64,000 nt of DNA from an uncultured Flavihumibacter sp. GTDB lineage: Bacteria; Bacteroidota; Bacteroidia; Chitinophagales; Chitinophagaceae. The stretch covers positions 124,001-188,000 of the forward strand of contig CABHOY010000045.1 in NCBI GenBank assembly GCA_902168105.1. The letters run 5' to 3'. Under the pieces are notes generated by a model. It was not told where the DNA came from. It saw only the letters and a list, made by a program, of their open reading frames with translations, and searched no databases. This document shows, piece after piece, positions 36,162 through 44,964 of the stretch; position 1 is the stretch's first letter, and each line of letters begins with the position of its first letter. A program made the position numbers and the translations under genes.

Positions 36162-37671
36162 TTAACGAAGCCTAAACCGCGTCTCTATCATGCCTTTGAA
36201 ATGTGAATCGTCTAATGACGTCTCTACCTTTACGCGATTGCGAAAATTTTTGGTAGCAGGTGACAGGCGCCCCATTGCGCTTTCCGATATGCCGGATATG
36301 ATCAATGCTCTACGGAGGTATACTTCGTTAGTGCTGCCCAGTTCAATGGTGTAATCTTCGAAGTTGGTGTTATTGGCAATAGCCTGGGCATTATCGTCTG
36401 GGATAAAGCCTTCAAAATAATCGCCCTGCCCTTGCGCATTTTTTAGCCAGACGGAGGGGGCGTACATGTCGTATCCGCCTACAGGCATATCATAGAAGGC
36501 CACAGGTTTACCATAGGTAGTATCTCCCACCAGCTTTACATTCATATATGGCTTCAGCACATTTATCACCAGTTCGCTGGCAGACGCAGTTCCATCGGTG
36601 CCTATGAATACCACGTTATTCAGGTTGAGCGATTGCGCTTTATTAAAGCTAAAAGTAGAAATGTCGACCAATTCATCAAATAGAAAGCCCCATGAATAGG
36701 TTCTGCCAGGCACCAATGTTTTATCAAGGAATGGACCATACTGGTGAGCAGTAAGGTTCGTGTTGAAATACTCCTTATACATCACATTACTACCTACGCT
36801 GTTAGGCGCGATCAGATTAGCCAGATATTCTGCCGTTTGCACATCACCGCTGCCGTTATAACGGAGGTCCACAATCAGGTCTGTAATGCCGTTATTGATG
36901 AAGTTTGTAAAGACGGGATCAACCTTTGGTCTGGCTATATTCGGTGCAACGAATTGATTGAATACCAGGTAACCTACTTTTTTGTCGCCTATATGCAGAA
37001 TGCTGCTGTACAATACAGGGTTGATTGTATAATTGGCCGCGTTCAGAGATATAGTCACTGTACTGCCATCGGGCTTTTGGAGTTTAAGCTGTGTGTTTTG
37101 GCTATGATAAACAGCGTTCTTTATACGGGTAGACGTCGGACCATTCTGTCCGTCAAAGGTAAGCTGACCATTGCCATTAATAGCGGTAATGCGCCATCCA
37201 CGGCGTACCCCCTGTTGGTAAGCCGGCGCGCCTTCGTATACAAAGGCCACACGTAGGTCGTTTACATCATTATTGAATTTTACCCCCCATACCAAAGTCA
37301 CTCGTCAGGCCTTCATTTATTTCACTTGCTGTGGCACCCTTGTCCAGGAAGCCGTATTTATCCATGTTCCTATCGGCGGAATTTTTTTTATAGGAGATCA
37401 GAGCGGTGAACATGTCCTGGAGGTTAGAGAAGCTGTTGGGTTTAAAGGTGGAGGAATCGGGTATCACATCATTCCAGAGATATTCATCCCTGAAAAGGAA
37501 ATACATAGAATACTTGGATGAAAAAGCGGTACCGGAAGGTATGGTAGTATCGGGGCGAGGAGCGCCGGGCGTAGCCGGCATCATTGCGATATCATTATCC
37601 CGTTTGCAGGCGCTAGTGGCCAGCAGCATGATACCGACGGCCCAAGCGGTTTTTCGAATGATGGTGAACAT
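36162..37671 (-). pseudogene. S41-family C-terminal processing protease, split by a frameshift
   Basis: The N-terminal piece (37671-37270) has a lipoprotein signal with lipobox LATSAC and ends at GLTSDFGMGGKIQ. The second piece (to 36162) restarts as VKFNNDVNDLRVAFV. It has a PDZ-like stretch (APAYQQGVRRGWRITAING) and the S41 catalytic domain with the nucleophile serine motif GTDGTASASELVIN and GDTTYGKP carrying the likely lysine. The break is a run of six C on the plus strand (near 37283-37288); with five, one continuous frame of about 500 aa results. It could be a true mutation, a phase-variable tract or a sequencing error. Confidence 0.85.
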
Positions 37672-38277
37672 AAAGATGGTTAATTTTTAATGTTGGGTGA
37701 ATGAACGTATAATGTCCAATGACATATATTCAGTGGGTGAAGTTGCGTCACGCTTCTCTGGATGGGGATATCGAATCGATTAATGAGGTCAACGAATCGG
37801 TCAACGGGATATTTTGACTGTGGTACAGGGGATAGCCTGATATAAAGAATGGTGTAAACCAATAGACTACATACTAAATTCAGTAGTGTCTGATTTAATG
37901 TCCGTCATTTCCTATTACGAATTTTAAAAGGCTTCAGGTCTCTGCCTGCAAGTCTTGTGGGGTTGATACAACATCTACTGCTTTCGTTTCTCTTATGCTC
38001 GCTTCTGATTTATTCCTAAAGGCCAAAGGTCATCTTAACAGCATTTGGTAGTCGCCGGAAAAGGCGCTGCAAATAGGAAAAGCTATCAATAAACCTTAAT
38101 TACAATAAGGCTCGCTTTTATCCTTTTGGCTTAGTATCGGCTGCAAATATCATTCTTAATAACAGTTTAGCTTCACTCTTTGAGTGGCAGTGATGTATAA
38201 CCCAAACGGATAATTTTAAACGGGGCTGGAGTCGTCAAATATCTGGCTAAATAAGTTTGTATACCCTCCTGCGTTCA
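37672..38277. other. 606-bp intergenic stretch
   Basis: No gene, tRNA or strong hairpin is recognised here. A short frame on the minus strand at 37680-37862 has no recognisable content. The sequence is AT-rich and could be decayed DNA. Confidence 0.4.
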
Positions 38278-38631
38278 TTAAACTGCTTTACGTTGTTTGC
38301 TTCCCCAGCTACTAAGCTGGTCTAAAATAGGCAATAATTCTTTCGCGACTTCAGTAATCTCGTATTCGACTCTTGGAGGAATTTCAGCATAGACAGTGCG
38401 TTTGATCAATCCGTCTTTTTCCATCGTTTTCAGTTGGAGGCTGAGCATCCGTTCCGACATGTAAGAGAATTCTTTTTTAAGTTCGCTGAACCTGAGTTTA
38501 TTTTTAGACAGTTTATACAGCAATAACAATTTCCATCTGCCTTCTATTTTTCGAACAGCATAAGTAAGGTCACAATTGACGATGCATTGTTCATTCCGCG
38601 TATAAGTGGAGCTTTCTTTTCTTGTAGTCAT
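38278..38631 (-). CDS. HxlR-family transcriptional regulator
   Basis: About 117 aa from MTTRKESSTY (38631); a start at 38658 adds nine residues. The HxlR core is VRKIEGRWKLLLLYKLSKNK, LRFSELKKEFSYMSERMLSLQL and the C-terminal YEITEVAKELLPILDQLSSW. An N-terminal cysteine (QCIVNCDL) fits redox or thiol sensing seen in this family. Divergent from an SDR gene, 90 bp apart, which it likely controls. Confidence 0.9.
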   Translation of the reverse strand: MTTRKESSTYTRNEQCIVNCDLTYAVRKIEGRWKLLLLYKLSKNKLRFSELKKEFSYMSERMLSLQLKTMEKDGLIKRTVYAEIPPRVEYEITEVAKELLPILDQLSSWGSKQRKAV

Positions 38632-38694
38632 ACTTACAAATTTGTTCGTGCCTAACAATCGGTAGTACCTATGTTAAAGTTAATCACAACGGTC

Positions 38695-38702
38695 TACGTT
38701 TG
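38695..38702 (+). promoter_or_regulatory. Putative -7 element for the SDR gene
   Basis: TACGTTTG fits TAnnTTTG and ends 19 bp before the preferred SDR start at 38722. An HxlR site is expected nearby but cannot be fixed by eye. Confidence 0.45.
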
Positions 38703-38721
38703 CAAAGAAAAAATTGATTTT

Positions 38722-39474
38722 ATGGATCTGTATTTAAAAGGAAGAACAGCAATAGTAACCGGTGCCAGTCAGGGATTGGGCCGGGCAATCGCGAAGGAGT
38801 TGGCAATAGAAGGAGTGAAGGTATTTGCGACAGCAAGAAACAAAGAACTACTAGACAGTTTTAAAGCAGAAATCGTCAGTCTCGGTGGAACAGAACCTAT
38901 CGTATTCGTACAGGATATTATGATGAATGATGGTCCGGAAAATATTGCCAAAGCTGCAATGCCAGCATTAGGGCATGTTGATATTCTTATCAACAATGCT
39001 GGTCAAAGCCGCCCGGTAGATGTAGTCGGTCCTGAAGAACCATGGGTTGAATCTGTAACGCTGGATTTTGATCGCCCCCGCCAACTGACACAACTGCTGT
39101 TGCCCGATATGATGGAACGCAGACAAGGTGTTATTTTGAATCTGTCCAGCAGCTATGAACTACGTTCTGTTAACGTTTCGGCTGTCGCTAAAGCAGGTTT
39201 AGCCGCCTGGTCAAAAGCATTGGCAGGTCAGTTGGGGCGTTATAATATCAGAGTTAATTGTTTGCAGCCAGGCCTGTTGGACACCCAGAATGTCCGTAAT
39301 ATCTTTTCCAACGAGGAACGTAAAGCCTTCGCTGAACGAGAAATCCCACTGGGCGATTTCGGTGAGGCGCAGGATGCGGCTAATATGGCTGCCTTTCTGG
39401 TGTCTCCCCGCGCAAAATATATAACGGGTATTGTTGCTCCGGTTGATGGAGGATTTCGGCGGTATGCATTTTGA
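38722..39474 (+). CDS. SDR-family oxidoreductase with a changed catalytic tyrosine
   Basis: 250 aa from MDLYLKGRTAIVTGASQGLG; an earlier ATG at 38671 is less likely because it lies within the promoter. The NAD(P) site TGASQGLG and the NNAG motif are normal. The active-site Y-x-x-x-K should lie near LSSSYELRSVNVSAVAKAGL; by alignment the position four before K157 is S153, not Tyr. The C-terminal GGFRRYAF matches SDRs. Ends in a very strong terminator. Confidence 0.88.
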   Translation: MDLYLKGRTAIVTGASQGLGRAIAKELAIEGVKVFATARNKELLDSFKAEIVSLGGTEPIVFVQDIMMNDGPENIAKAAMPALGHVDILINNAGQSRPVDVVGPEEPWVESVTLDFDRPRQLTQLLLPDMMERRQGVILNLSSSYELRSVNVSAVAKAGLAAWSKALAGQLGRYNIRVNCLQPGLLDTQNVRNIFSNEERKAFAEREIPLGDFGEAQDAANMAAFLVSPRAKYITGIVAPVDGGFRRYAF

Positions 39475-39484
39475 TGCATGGATC

Positions 39485-39540
39485 TATCTAAAACAAGAAG
39501 GTGTCTCAAATATTTCTGAGACACCTTCTTGTTTTAGATA
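39485..39540. terminator. Perfect 24-bp hairpin between SDR and hydrolase genes
   Basis: Arms 39485-39508 and 39517-39540 are perfect complements with an 8-nt loop. The genes on each side converge on it, so it terminates both. Confidence 0.9.
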
Positions 39541-39549
39541 GAAAATGAT

Positions 39550-40338
39550 TTATTTGTTGACACCGGCTTTAGCTGCTTCTTCTATTACCTTGGCGACAGC
39601 AGCAGGTTGTGAGATGTACACTACATGGCTGGCTTTTACTTCTGTTACTTTCGCACCTATTTTCTTATACATTGCCCTTTCCAGTACTGGATTGATCGCT
39701 TTATCTTCTGTCGCAACGATTGCATAGGAAGGCTTAGTCTTCCAGGCTGCTTCAGTCAGCGGAGCAGTAAAGCATGCGCCTACAATTGGCTGTTGGGAGT
39801 CGTACATAAATGAAGCTTTCGCAGCACTCACGTCGGCAGAAAAGCATTCATGGAAGAGAGATTTGTCAAAATAGACAACACCATTCGCATCGGCAGGCAG
39901 AATGCCATTTTTGGGCAGTGCCGGACCTGACTGATAAACATCTAATGTTGACTGGCCTACTTCAGGAGAGAAAGCCGCGACATACACAAGGCTGGACACT
40001 TTAGAGGATACACCGGCCTGCGTAATCACAGAGCCGCCCCAGGAATGACCAACTAAAACAGCAGGACCATCCTGTCTGTCCAGTGCTCGCGTTGCTGCCT
40101 GAACGTCATCATTCAGGGATGTCAGCGGATTTTGTACCAATGTTACATTGTAGCCATCTTTCTTCAGGATTTTATACACATCTTCCCAGCCGGAAGCGTC
40201 GGCAAAAGCACCGTGTACGATTACAATATTCTTAACCGGAGAAGGAGCTTGTGCAATACTGTTTTGGGCTGCAAAAGAAGATAGAAAAGTTAGTGCTGCA
40301 AATGCAATTGACTTACGGAGTTTAATGTTAAGTTTCAT
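39550..40338 (-). CDS. Secreted alpha/beta hydrolase
   Basis: 262 aa from MKLNIKLRKSIAFAALTFLS, a signal peptide ending near SIAQA. The fold shows VIVHGAFADASGW (oxyanion region), the nucleophile elbow VGHSWGGSVI, and later VATEDKAINP and KASHVVYIS with candidate Asp and His. It resembles EstC-type or chloroperoxidase-like hydrolases found as exported proteins. A longer frame begins at 40389. Substrate unknown. Confidence 0.88.
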   Translation of the reverse strand: MKLNIKLRKSIAFAALTFLSSFAAQNSIAQAPSPVKNIVIVHGAFADASGWEDVYKILKKDGYNVTLVQNPLTSLNDDVQAATRALDRQDGPAVLVGHSWGGSVITQAGVSSKVSSLVYVAAFSPEVGQSTLDVYQSGPALPKNGILPADANGVVYFDKSLFHECFSADVSAAKASFMYDSQQPIVGACFTAPLTEAAWKTKPSYAIVATEDKAINPVLERAMYKKIGAKVTEVKASHVVYISQPAAVAKVIEEAAKAGVNK

Positions 40339-40556
40339 ATTAAGTTGGTTTGAAGGTTTAAATGCTATGCTATTTATAGTCAGTAGCATTATTTGTTGTT
40401 TCCGGGAGTAAAGCTATATGTACGTGGTAAACAAATCCACAACTTAATGTTGGAATGGACAATTTCACTATTGAGGCAGACATTTTAAGGCATGAAAAAA
40501 TGGAGTGGGTTTATTCAACTCATCTTCAGATGATTTTCATCCGTTCGGACCTCGTT

Positions 40557-40597
40557 ATGAAACGAAATCCTCTTGAGAAAAGAGGATTTCGTTTCAT
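40557..40597. terminator. 18-bp perfect inverted repeat downstream of the aldehyde dehydrogenase gene
   Basis: Arms 40557-40574 and 40580-40597 are perfectly complementary around GAGAA. It lies 77 bp past the stop of the aldehyde dehydrogenase gene and 219 bp upstream of the hydrolase start. It lacks a T-tract. Confidence 0.6.
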
Positions 40598-40673
40598 TGA
40601 AATAAGCATGAGCGGTAACCTCTCATTAACCGGTTCTATGCTGTCTTTCATTATTGAAATAGTCAGTATAAGC

Positions 40674-42089
40674 CTAAGATATAATGGCCTTGGTTTCCAA
40701 AAATCCTTCCAATCCGAATGTACCGTTTTCCCGGCCAATGCCTGATTGCTTGAATCCACCAAATGGGGCTAAAGGATCGTGCTTTAAGGTATTGACCAGT
40801 ACTCTGCCTGCTTTAAGCCGGGAGGCCAGTTTATTGGCGCGATCTGTGTCTTTCGAGCTAATGTATGCCATCAAACCATATCCGTTGTCGTTTGCAATAG
40901 CAACAGCTTCTTCCTCACTGCTATAAGGGATAACACTAAGTACTGGTCCAAAGATCTCTTCTCTGGCAATACGCATGTTATTATTAACGCCCATAAAAAT
41001 TGTAGGCTTCACATAATAACCATTGTCAAGTCCTTCCGGCCTACCGGTACCGCCCCATATTACTTCTGCCCCTTCTTCAATACCGATATTGATATATTGT
41101 TGTATGCGGTCGTATTGCTTTTGGCTGGCTACAGGACCAACATTGATGTCGTCATTATAGGGTCTGCCCACTTTAAAGTTTCCGGTGGCTTTCAGCAATG
41201 CTTCTCTTACTTCAGCTATTTTACTTTCGGGAACTAACAGCCTGGACCCGGCAACACATGCCTGGCCGTTGTTCATAAAGGAAGCCTGGAGCGCCATGGG
41301 AATGGCTGTGGAAATGTCGGCATCATCTAAGATGATATTGGCAGATTTACCACTCAACTCAAGCGTCACCCTCTTCATCGTTGCAACGGATTGCTGAGCA
41401 ATTAGTTTACCTACCTGTGTAGAACCGGTAAAAGATATTTTCGTAATATCGGCGCTTTCCATCAACGCTTTGCTGATAACATCTCCCCGTCCATTGACCA
41501 TATTGACCACACCTGCGGGTAGACCTGCTGCATGAATACACTCCATAATAATCTGGGACTGCCAGGGGCTGAATTCACTTGGTTTGATGATCACTGTACA
41601 ACCGGCAGCCAGTGCTGGTGCTACTTTCGCAGCGATAGAACCAGAGCTTGAATTCCAGGGTGTAAATAATGCCGCAACACCAACCGGCTCCATTACTACT
41701 TTAGATTCATTAACATTTTTTTCAAACTGATACTGTTCAAGAACAGGTATGTATCCTGAAAATGTAGTAGCCGCAAGCATGTTTGACCACTTCGCCCGTT
41801 CTTTTGTAGCACCATATTCAAAGATGGTGGCTTCAATGAGGTCATCTATTCTCTTCATGATCTCATCATGGATCTTTTGAAGGTAGGTTGCCCTTTCCTT
41901 TATAGTACTCTTTGAATAGTGTTTAAGTGCTTCACTGGCAGCGGCAATGGCATCCTCTGTATCACTTTCGTTCGCGTAAGTAAGCTGCGCCACAATTGAT
42001 CCATCTACCGGACTAATAATTTCTGCCTTCTCTGTTCCTTTGGGGCTAATAAAACGCCCGTTAACATAAATCTGATCTATCTGTTTCAT
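40674..42089 (-). CDS. NAD(P)-dependent aldehyde dehydrogenase
   Basis: Oxidises an aldehyde to the acid. 471 aa. NAD-binding and catalytic motifs are intact: FTPWNSSSGSIAAKVAPALA, TGSTQVGKLI, the general base in LELSGKSANIIL, and the catalytic cysteine in FMNNGQACVAGSRL. EEIFGPVLSVIPY and the C-terminal PFGGFKQSGIGREN also fit. The aldehyde substrate is unknown. No partner gene is adjacent. Confidence 0.93.
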   Translation of the reverse strand: MKQIDQIYVNGRFISPKGTEKAEIISPVDGSIVAQLTYANESDTEDAIAAASEALKHYSKSTIKERATYLQKIHDEIMKRIDDLIEATIFEYGATKERAKWSNMLAATTFSGYIPVLEQYQFEKNVNESKVVMEPVGVAALFTPWNSSSGSIAAKVAPALAAGCTVIIKPSEFSPWQSQIIMECIHAAGLPAGVVNMVNGRGDVISKALMESADITKISFTGSTQVGKLIAQQSVATMKRVTLELSGKSANIILDDADISTAIPMALQASFMNNGQACVAGSRLLVPESKIAEVREALLKATGNFKVGRPYNDDINVGPVASQKQYDRIQQYINIGIEEGAEVIWGGTGRPEGLDNGYYVKPTIFMGVNNNMRIAREEIFGPVLSVIPYSSEEEAVAIANDNGYGLMAYISSKDTDRANKLASRLKAGRVLVNTLKHDPLAPFGGFKQSGIGRENGTFGLEGFLETKAIIS

Positions 42090-42281
42090 TGTTCCTGTTT
42101 TTTACAAAATTACAGTGGTATTCAACACTGAACTTTGTTTCAGAGTTCAATTTGGTTTGTTGTCAGGTTCAATGTGGCTGTGCAGCGATTGTGCAATAGA
42201 CTTATATGCACTAGCGGCGGGCGTTAGCGCAGAAGATCAGAGTGGACTTAAAATATTATTAAAAATGTCGTGAATAATTGA

Positions 42282-42692
42282 TCAGCTAGTTGCGCTGCTC
42301 TCTTTCACTTTCGTAATCCTATTGCCAGTACTCATCTTTTCAACCAGTATAGTGAAGCCGATACCCAGGGTATAAGAAAGTATATCTGTCCAGGTAAAAT
42401 AGTTACCAATAACAATATTGGCAATCCGCGAATGCTCAAGGCCTAAAAGTTTAACCACTTGAAAATATTGTAAGGTTTCCACCAGATAGGAAAAGACCAG
42501 TACAGCTAAAGCTACCTGTATCATTGGCGCCTGAACAAAGCTGCGAACAAAGCAGTATATCAAAATAACTACCAGGAAATCGCCGACATAAGGGCGGATA
42601 AACCCATCATGCAAGTAAATAGCAATGAGGATTTCTATCGCAAATATCAAAAGGGTAAGGATAAAGTACAACCAGTTAAAACGTAACTTCAT
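42282..42692 (-). CDS. DUF2809 membrane protein
   Basis: 136-aa membrane protein with four hydrophobic segments. It opens with LRFNWLYFILTLLIFAIEILIA; YVGDFLVVILIYCFVRSF and LVFSYLVETLQYFQVVKLLGL are the DUF2809 signatures. The last segment is TWTDILSYTLGIGFTILVEK. Function unknown. It follows the damaged methyltransferase gene on the same strand with a 27-bp gap. Confidence 0.85.
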   Translation of the reverse strand: MKLRFNWLYFILTLLIFAIEILIAIYLHDGFIRPYVGDFLVVILIYCFVRSFVQAPMIQVALAVLVFSYLVETLQYFQVVKLLGLEHSRIANIVIGNYFTWTDILSYTLGIGFTILVEKMSTGNRITKVKESSATS

Positions 42693-42719
42693 TGAATTGA
42701 ATTAAGGATCAGCATTAAT

Positions 42720-43401
42720 TTATAGAACATAGTAAGAGTTTACGACTTCTTGCCCTGTATAGTTAGGACCTGCGGTGTCGTCTGCTCCATTATAAGTCAG
42801 ATTGAGATATATGTCTCTTGGACCTTTACAACATACCAACTTTTTTCTAACATTATATTCAATCTGATTTTCCAGGAATAGTCTTTTTAGGTATTGGTCA
42901 TTTTTGTCGCCTTCGATCTTGATGTTTGCGAGATCAAGATTAGCGAGGAATAATCCCTGATCTCCAATTGCTCTAAAAGCTGCACATAACACCTTTAGCT
43001 TATCTCCAATATAATGTAAGCCATGAATACATGTGATCAGGTCGTATTTCTCGTCACTAGTCCAGTTAGCAAGAGATGCAACTTCAAATTGCAGACAATT
43101 TATAAATGATGGGATCTCTTGAAACTGATCCACCAGGTCTATTCCCAGGAGTATGACACGTTCCTGATAGTCTTTGTCTGCTGCCGACTTAGCATATTGG
43201 AGCAATGCATTTCCTTCACCGCAACATAGATCCAGCCATTTTACGTGCCGTTTGTTCGAAGCAATTGTCAAGAAATGTTTCTGGTTTGAATTTCAGCTCT
43301 TTTTCATAGCTGTTAATCCCACTGGCTCTCCGTTTACGATTCATGCGATTGTTCGCTACTATTGGAGACCAGATTAATTCACTCTCTGTTAATAACTTCA
43401 T
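42720..43401 (-). pseudogene. Class I SAM-dependent methyltransferase, split by a frameshift
   Basis: The first part from 43401 (MKLLTESELIWSPIVANNRM) runs to a stop at 43216. A second frame contains ASNKRHVKWLDLCCGEGNAL and continues to the stop at 42720. The glycine-rich SAM site DLCCGEGNALLQ and LITCIHGLHYIGDK are intact. The two frames differ by one base near 43255-43271. The joined protein would be about 226 aa. Substrate unknown. Confidence 0.8.
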
Positions 43402-43424
43402 TTGTCAGTTATGTCTCATACTAT

Positions 43425-44417
43425 CTAATTATACCCATTAATCAGACTAACCACCACTTGCGCGATAATATCCTTTTCATCCGGCTTGCTTTCCGCAATC
43501 ATCAATGTCAATGCGACCAGAGCATTATCAGCAATACGCTTGCTTCCGTCTTCATGATACAGGATGCGATTTTTTTCTAAAAACCACACGAATAAGAAAG
43601 CTGCAATCCTTTTGTTACCATCCGAAAACGAATGATTCTTTACTACAAAGTATAATAGATGCGCAGCTTTCTCTTCTATGCTTGGATAAAAATCATTGCC
43701 GCCAAATGATTGATATATTGTAGCAATAGAGCTTCTGAATGATTCGTCTTTTTCATTGCCGAACAGACTACTTCCTCCAAATTTATCCCTCAAGCCCCGG
43801 ATAGCGCTCATGGCCTCATCATATGTAGCAATAAAAACCTGATCAGTATGTGTCGCTTCTATAGTTAGCTTGCGATGATCATATTTATCCAGGATATCCA
43901 GCGCATAGGTATAATCTGTAATAACTTTTAACAAACCACTTGCTTCATCGTTCGTTAAAGGGTTATTTTCAAGTACATTACCCAGTAAACGGACTGTTTG
44001 TTTTAGCGCGTTAAATTGTTGTCCTTGTTCCTTCAAATGTTTCTCATTGATAGAATACCCCTGGATAAGGTAATCCTTCAGGACTTTATTGGCCCATATA
44101 CGGAACTGCGTCCCTCTTTTTGAACTTACCCGGTAGCCTACTGATAAGATAACGTCGAGGTTATAATGGGTTATATTCCGTCTGACGCTTCGTTTACCTT
44201 CTTGTTGAACTACCGAGTATTTCTCGGTAGTTGATTTTTCATCTAGTTCCCCTTCGTCATAGATATTTTTAATGTGAAGACCTATTGTATCGGAGTCTTT
44301 CTCAAAGAGTTCTGCCATAAGGCGTTGTGAGAGCCATAAGGTCTCATTCTCAAGTGTTACATCAACTGATGTCTGCCCATCTGCAGTTTGATAAATAATA
44401 ATTTGACTGTTATTCAT
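43425..44417 (-). CDS. RhuM-family protein with C-terminal Fic domain
   Basis: 330 aa. The N-terminal half is the RhuM (Bro-N-like) region: ETLWLSQRLMAELFEKDSDT and YNLDVILSVGYRVSSKRGTQ. The C-terminal half has the Fic catalytic motif HSFSDGNKRIAAF (His at 262, with D and the GNKR anion site), so AMP transfer or another NMP transfer to a protein target is likely. No antitoxin gene is next to it. The inhibitory helix is not visible by eye. It lies at the right end of the accessory island. Confidence 0.9.
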   Translation of the reverse strand: MNNSQIIIYQTADGQTSVDVTLENETLWLSQRLMAELFEKDSDTIGLHIKNIYDEGELDEKSTTEKYSVVQQEGKRSVRRNITHYNLDVILSVGYRVSSKRGTQFRIWANKVLKDYLIQGYSINEKHLKEQGQQFNALKQTVRLLGNVLENNPLTNDEASGLLKVITDYTYALDILDKYDHRKLTIEATHTDQVFIATYDEAMSAIRGLRDKFGGSSLFGNEKDESFRSSIATIYQSFGGNDFYPSIEEKAAHLLYFVVKNHSFSDGNKRIAAFLFVWFLEKNRILYHEDGSKRIADNALVALTLMIAESKPDEKDIIAQVVVSLINGYN

Positions 44418-44964
44418 AAATTTTCTCTTATATGGTTGGTTGTTATTAAATAAAGTTCAGGCTTATCCAATTAATGACTTAGAACCTAATTCACCAGGAA
44501 TTAGGTCAGAAAGTCTATTCTAATTCTATGATACCGTCGAATCACAGTAATACTGATCACCAGCATAACTCGCGGATTCAGTAAATAAAATTAGAACGTA
44601 ATAAATTTAGGGGAGATGTTATAGCAAGTTACATAATCTTTTGATATGAGAGATTTTCTGTAATATTTTTTCTTCAACTTTAATAGCAAACGATCCGTCC
44701 CGTCGGGCGAGAAATATTGTGGCCTCCAATAACAACAAACAATAAAATTTCACAAGAATTTCATTTAATGCAAACGATTGCATAACTTAGATCAAGATTC
44801 CAGGTTTATGAAAAAGAAGGAGTAATACCCACTATCCATCCCTCTTTTTCTCAATAGAATATGTTGTCCATAACCGGCGTCATTACATTCAAAGTAATGA
44901 ATCAAAAGACTGTTGCCTGTAATTATCGGCTGCTGATATTATAACACTTAATTCGCTATTAATA
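44418..44964. other. Regulatory gap before the glycoside hydrolase cluster
   Basis: 547 bp with no gene. It has inverted repeats at 44484-44506 (9-bp arms, 5-nt gap) and 44880-44900 (TCATTAC arms), plus the LacI-type palindrome listed separately. These make it a likely control region for the glycosidase genes. Confidence 0.5.
44768..44783 (+). promoter_or_regulatory. LacI/GalR-type operator upstream of the GH2 gene
   Basis: ATGCAAACGATTGCAT is a near-perfect palindrome with a central CG, the usual form of LacI-family sites. A partial second copy, GCAAACGATCCG, is found about 80 bp to the left. The regulator gene is not in the window. Confidence 0.5.

Noticed and set aside
37680..37862. 60-aa minus-strand frame upstream of the S41 protease
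   Set aside because: No homology, no signal, and in a low-information intergenic stretch.
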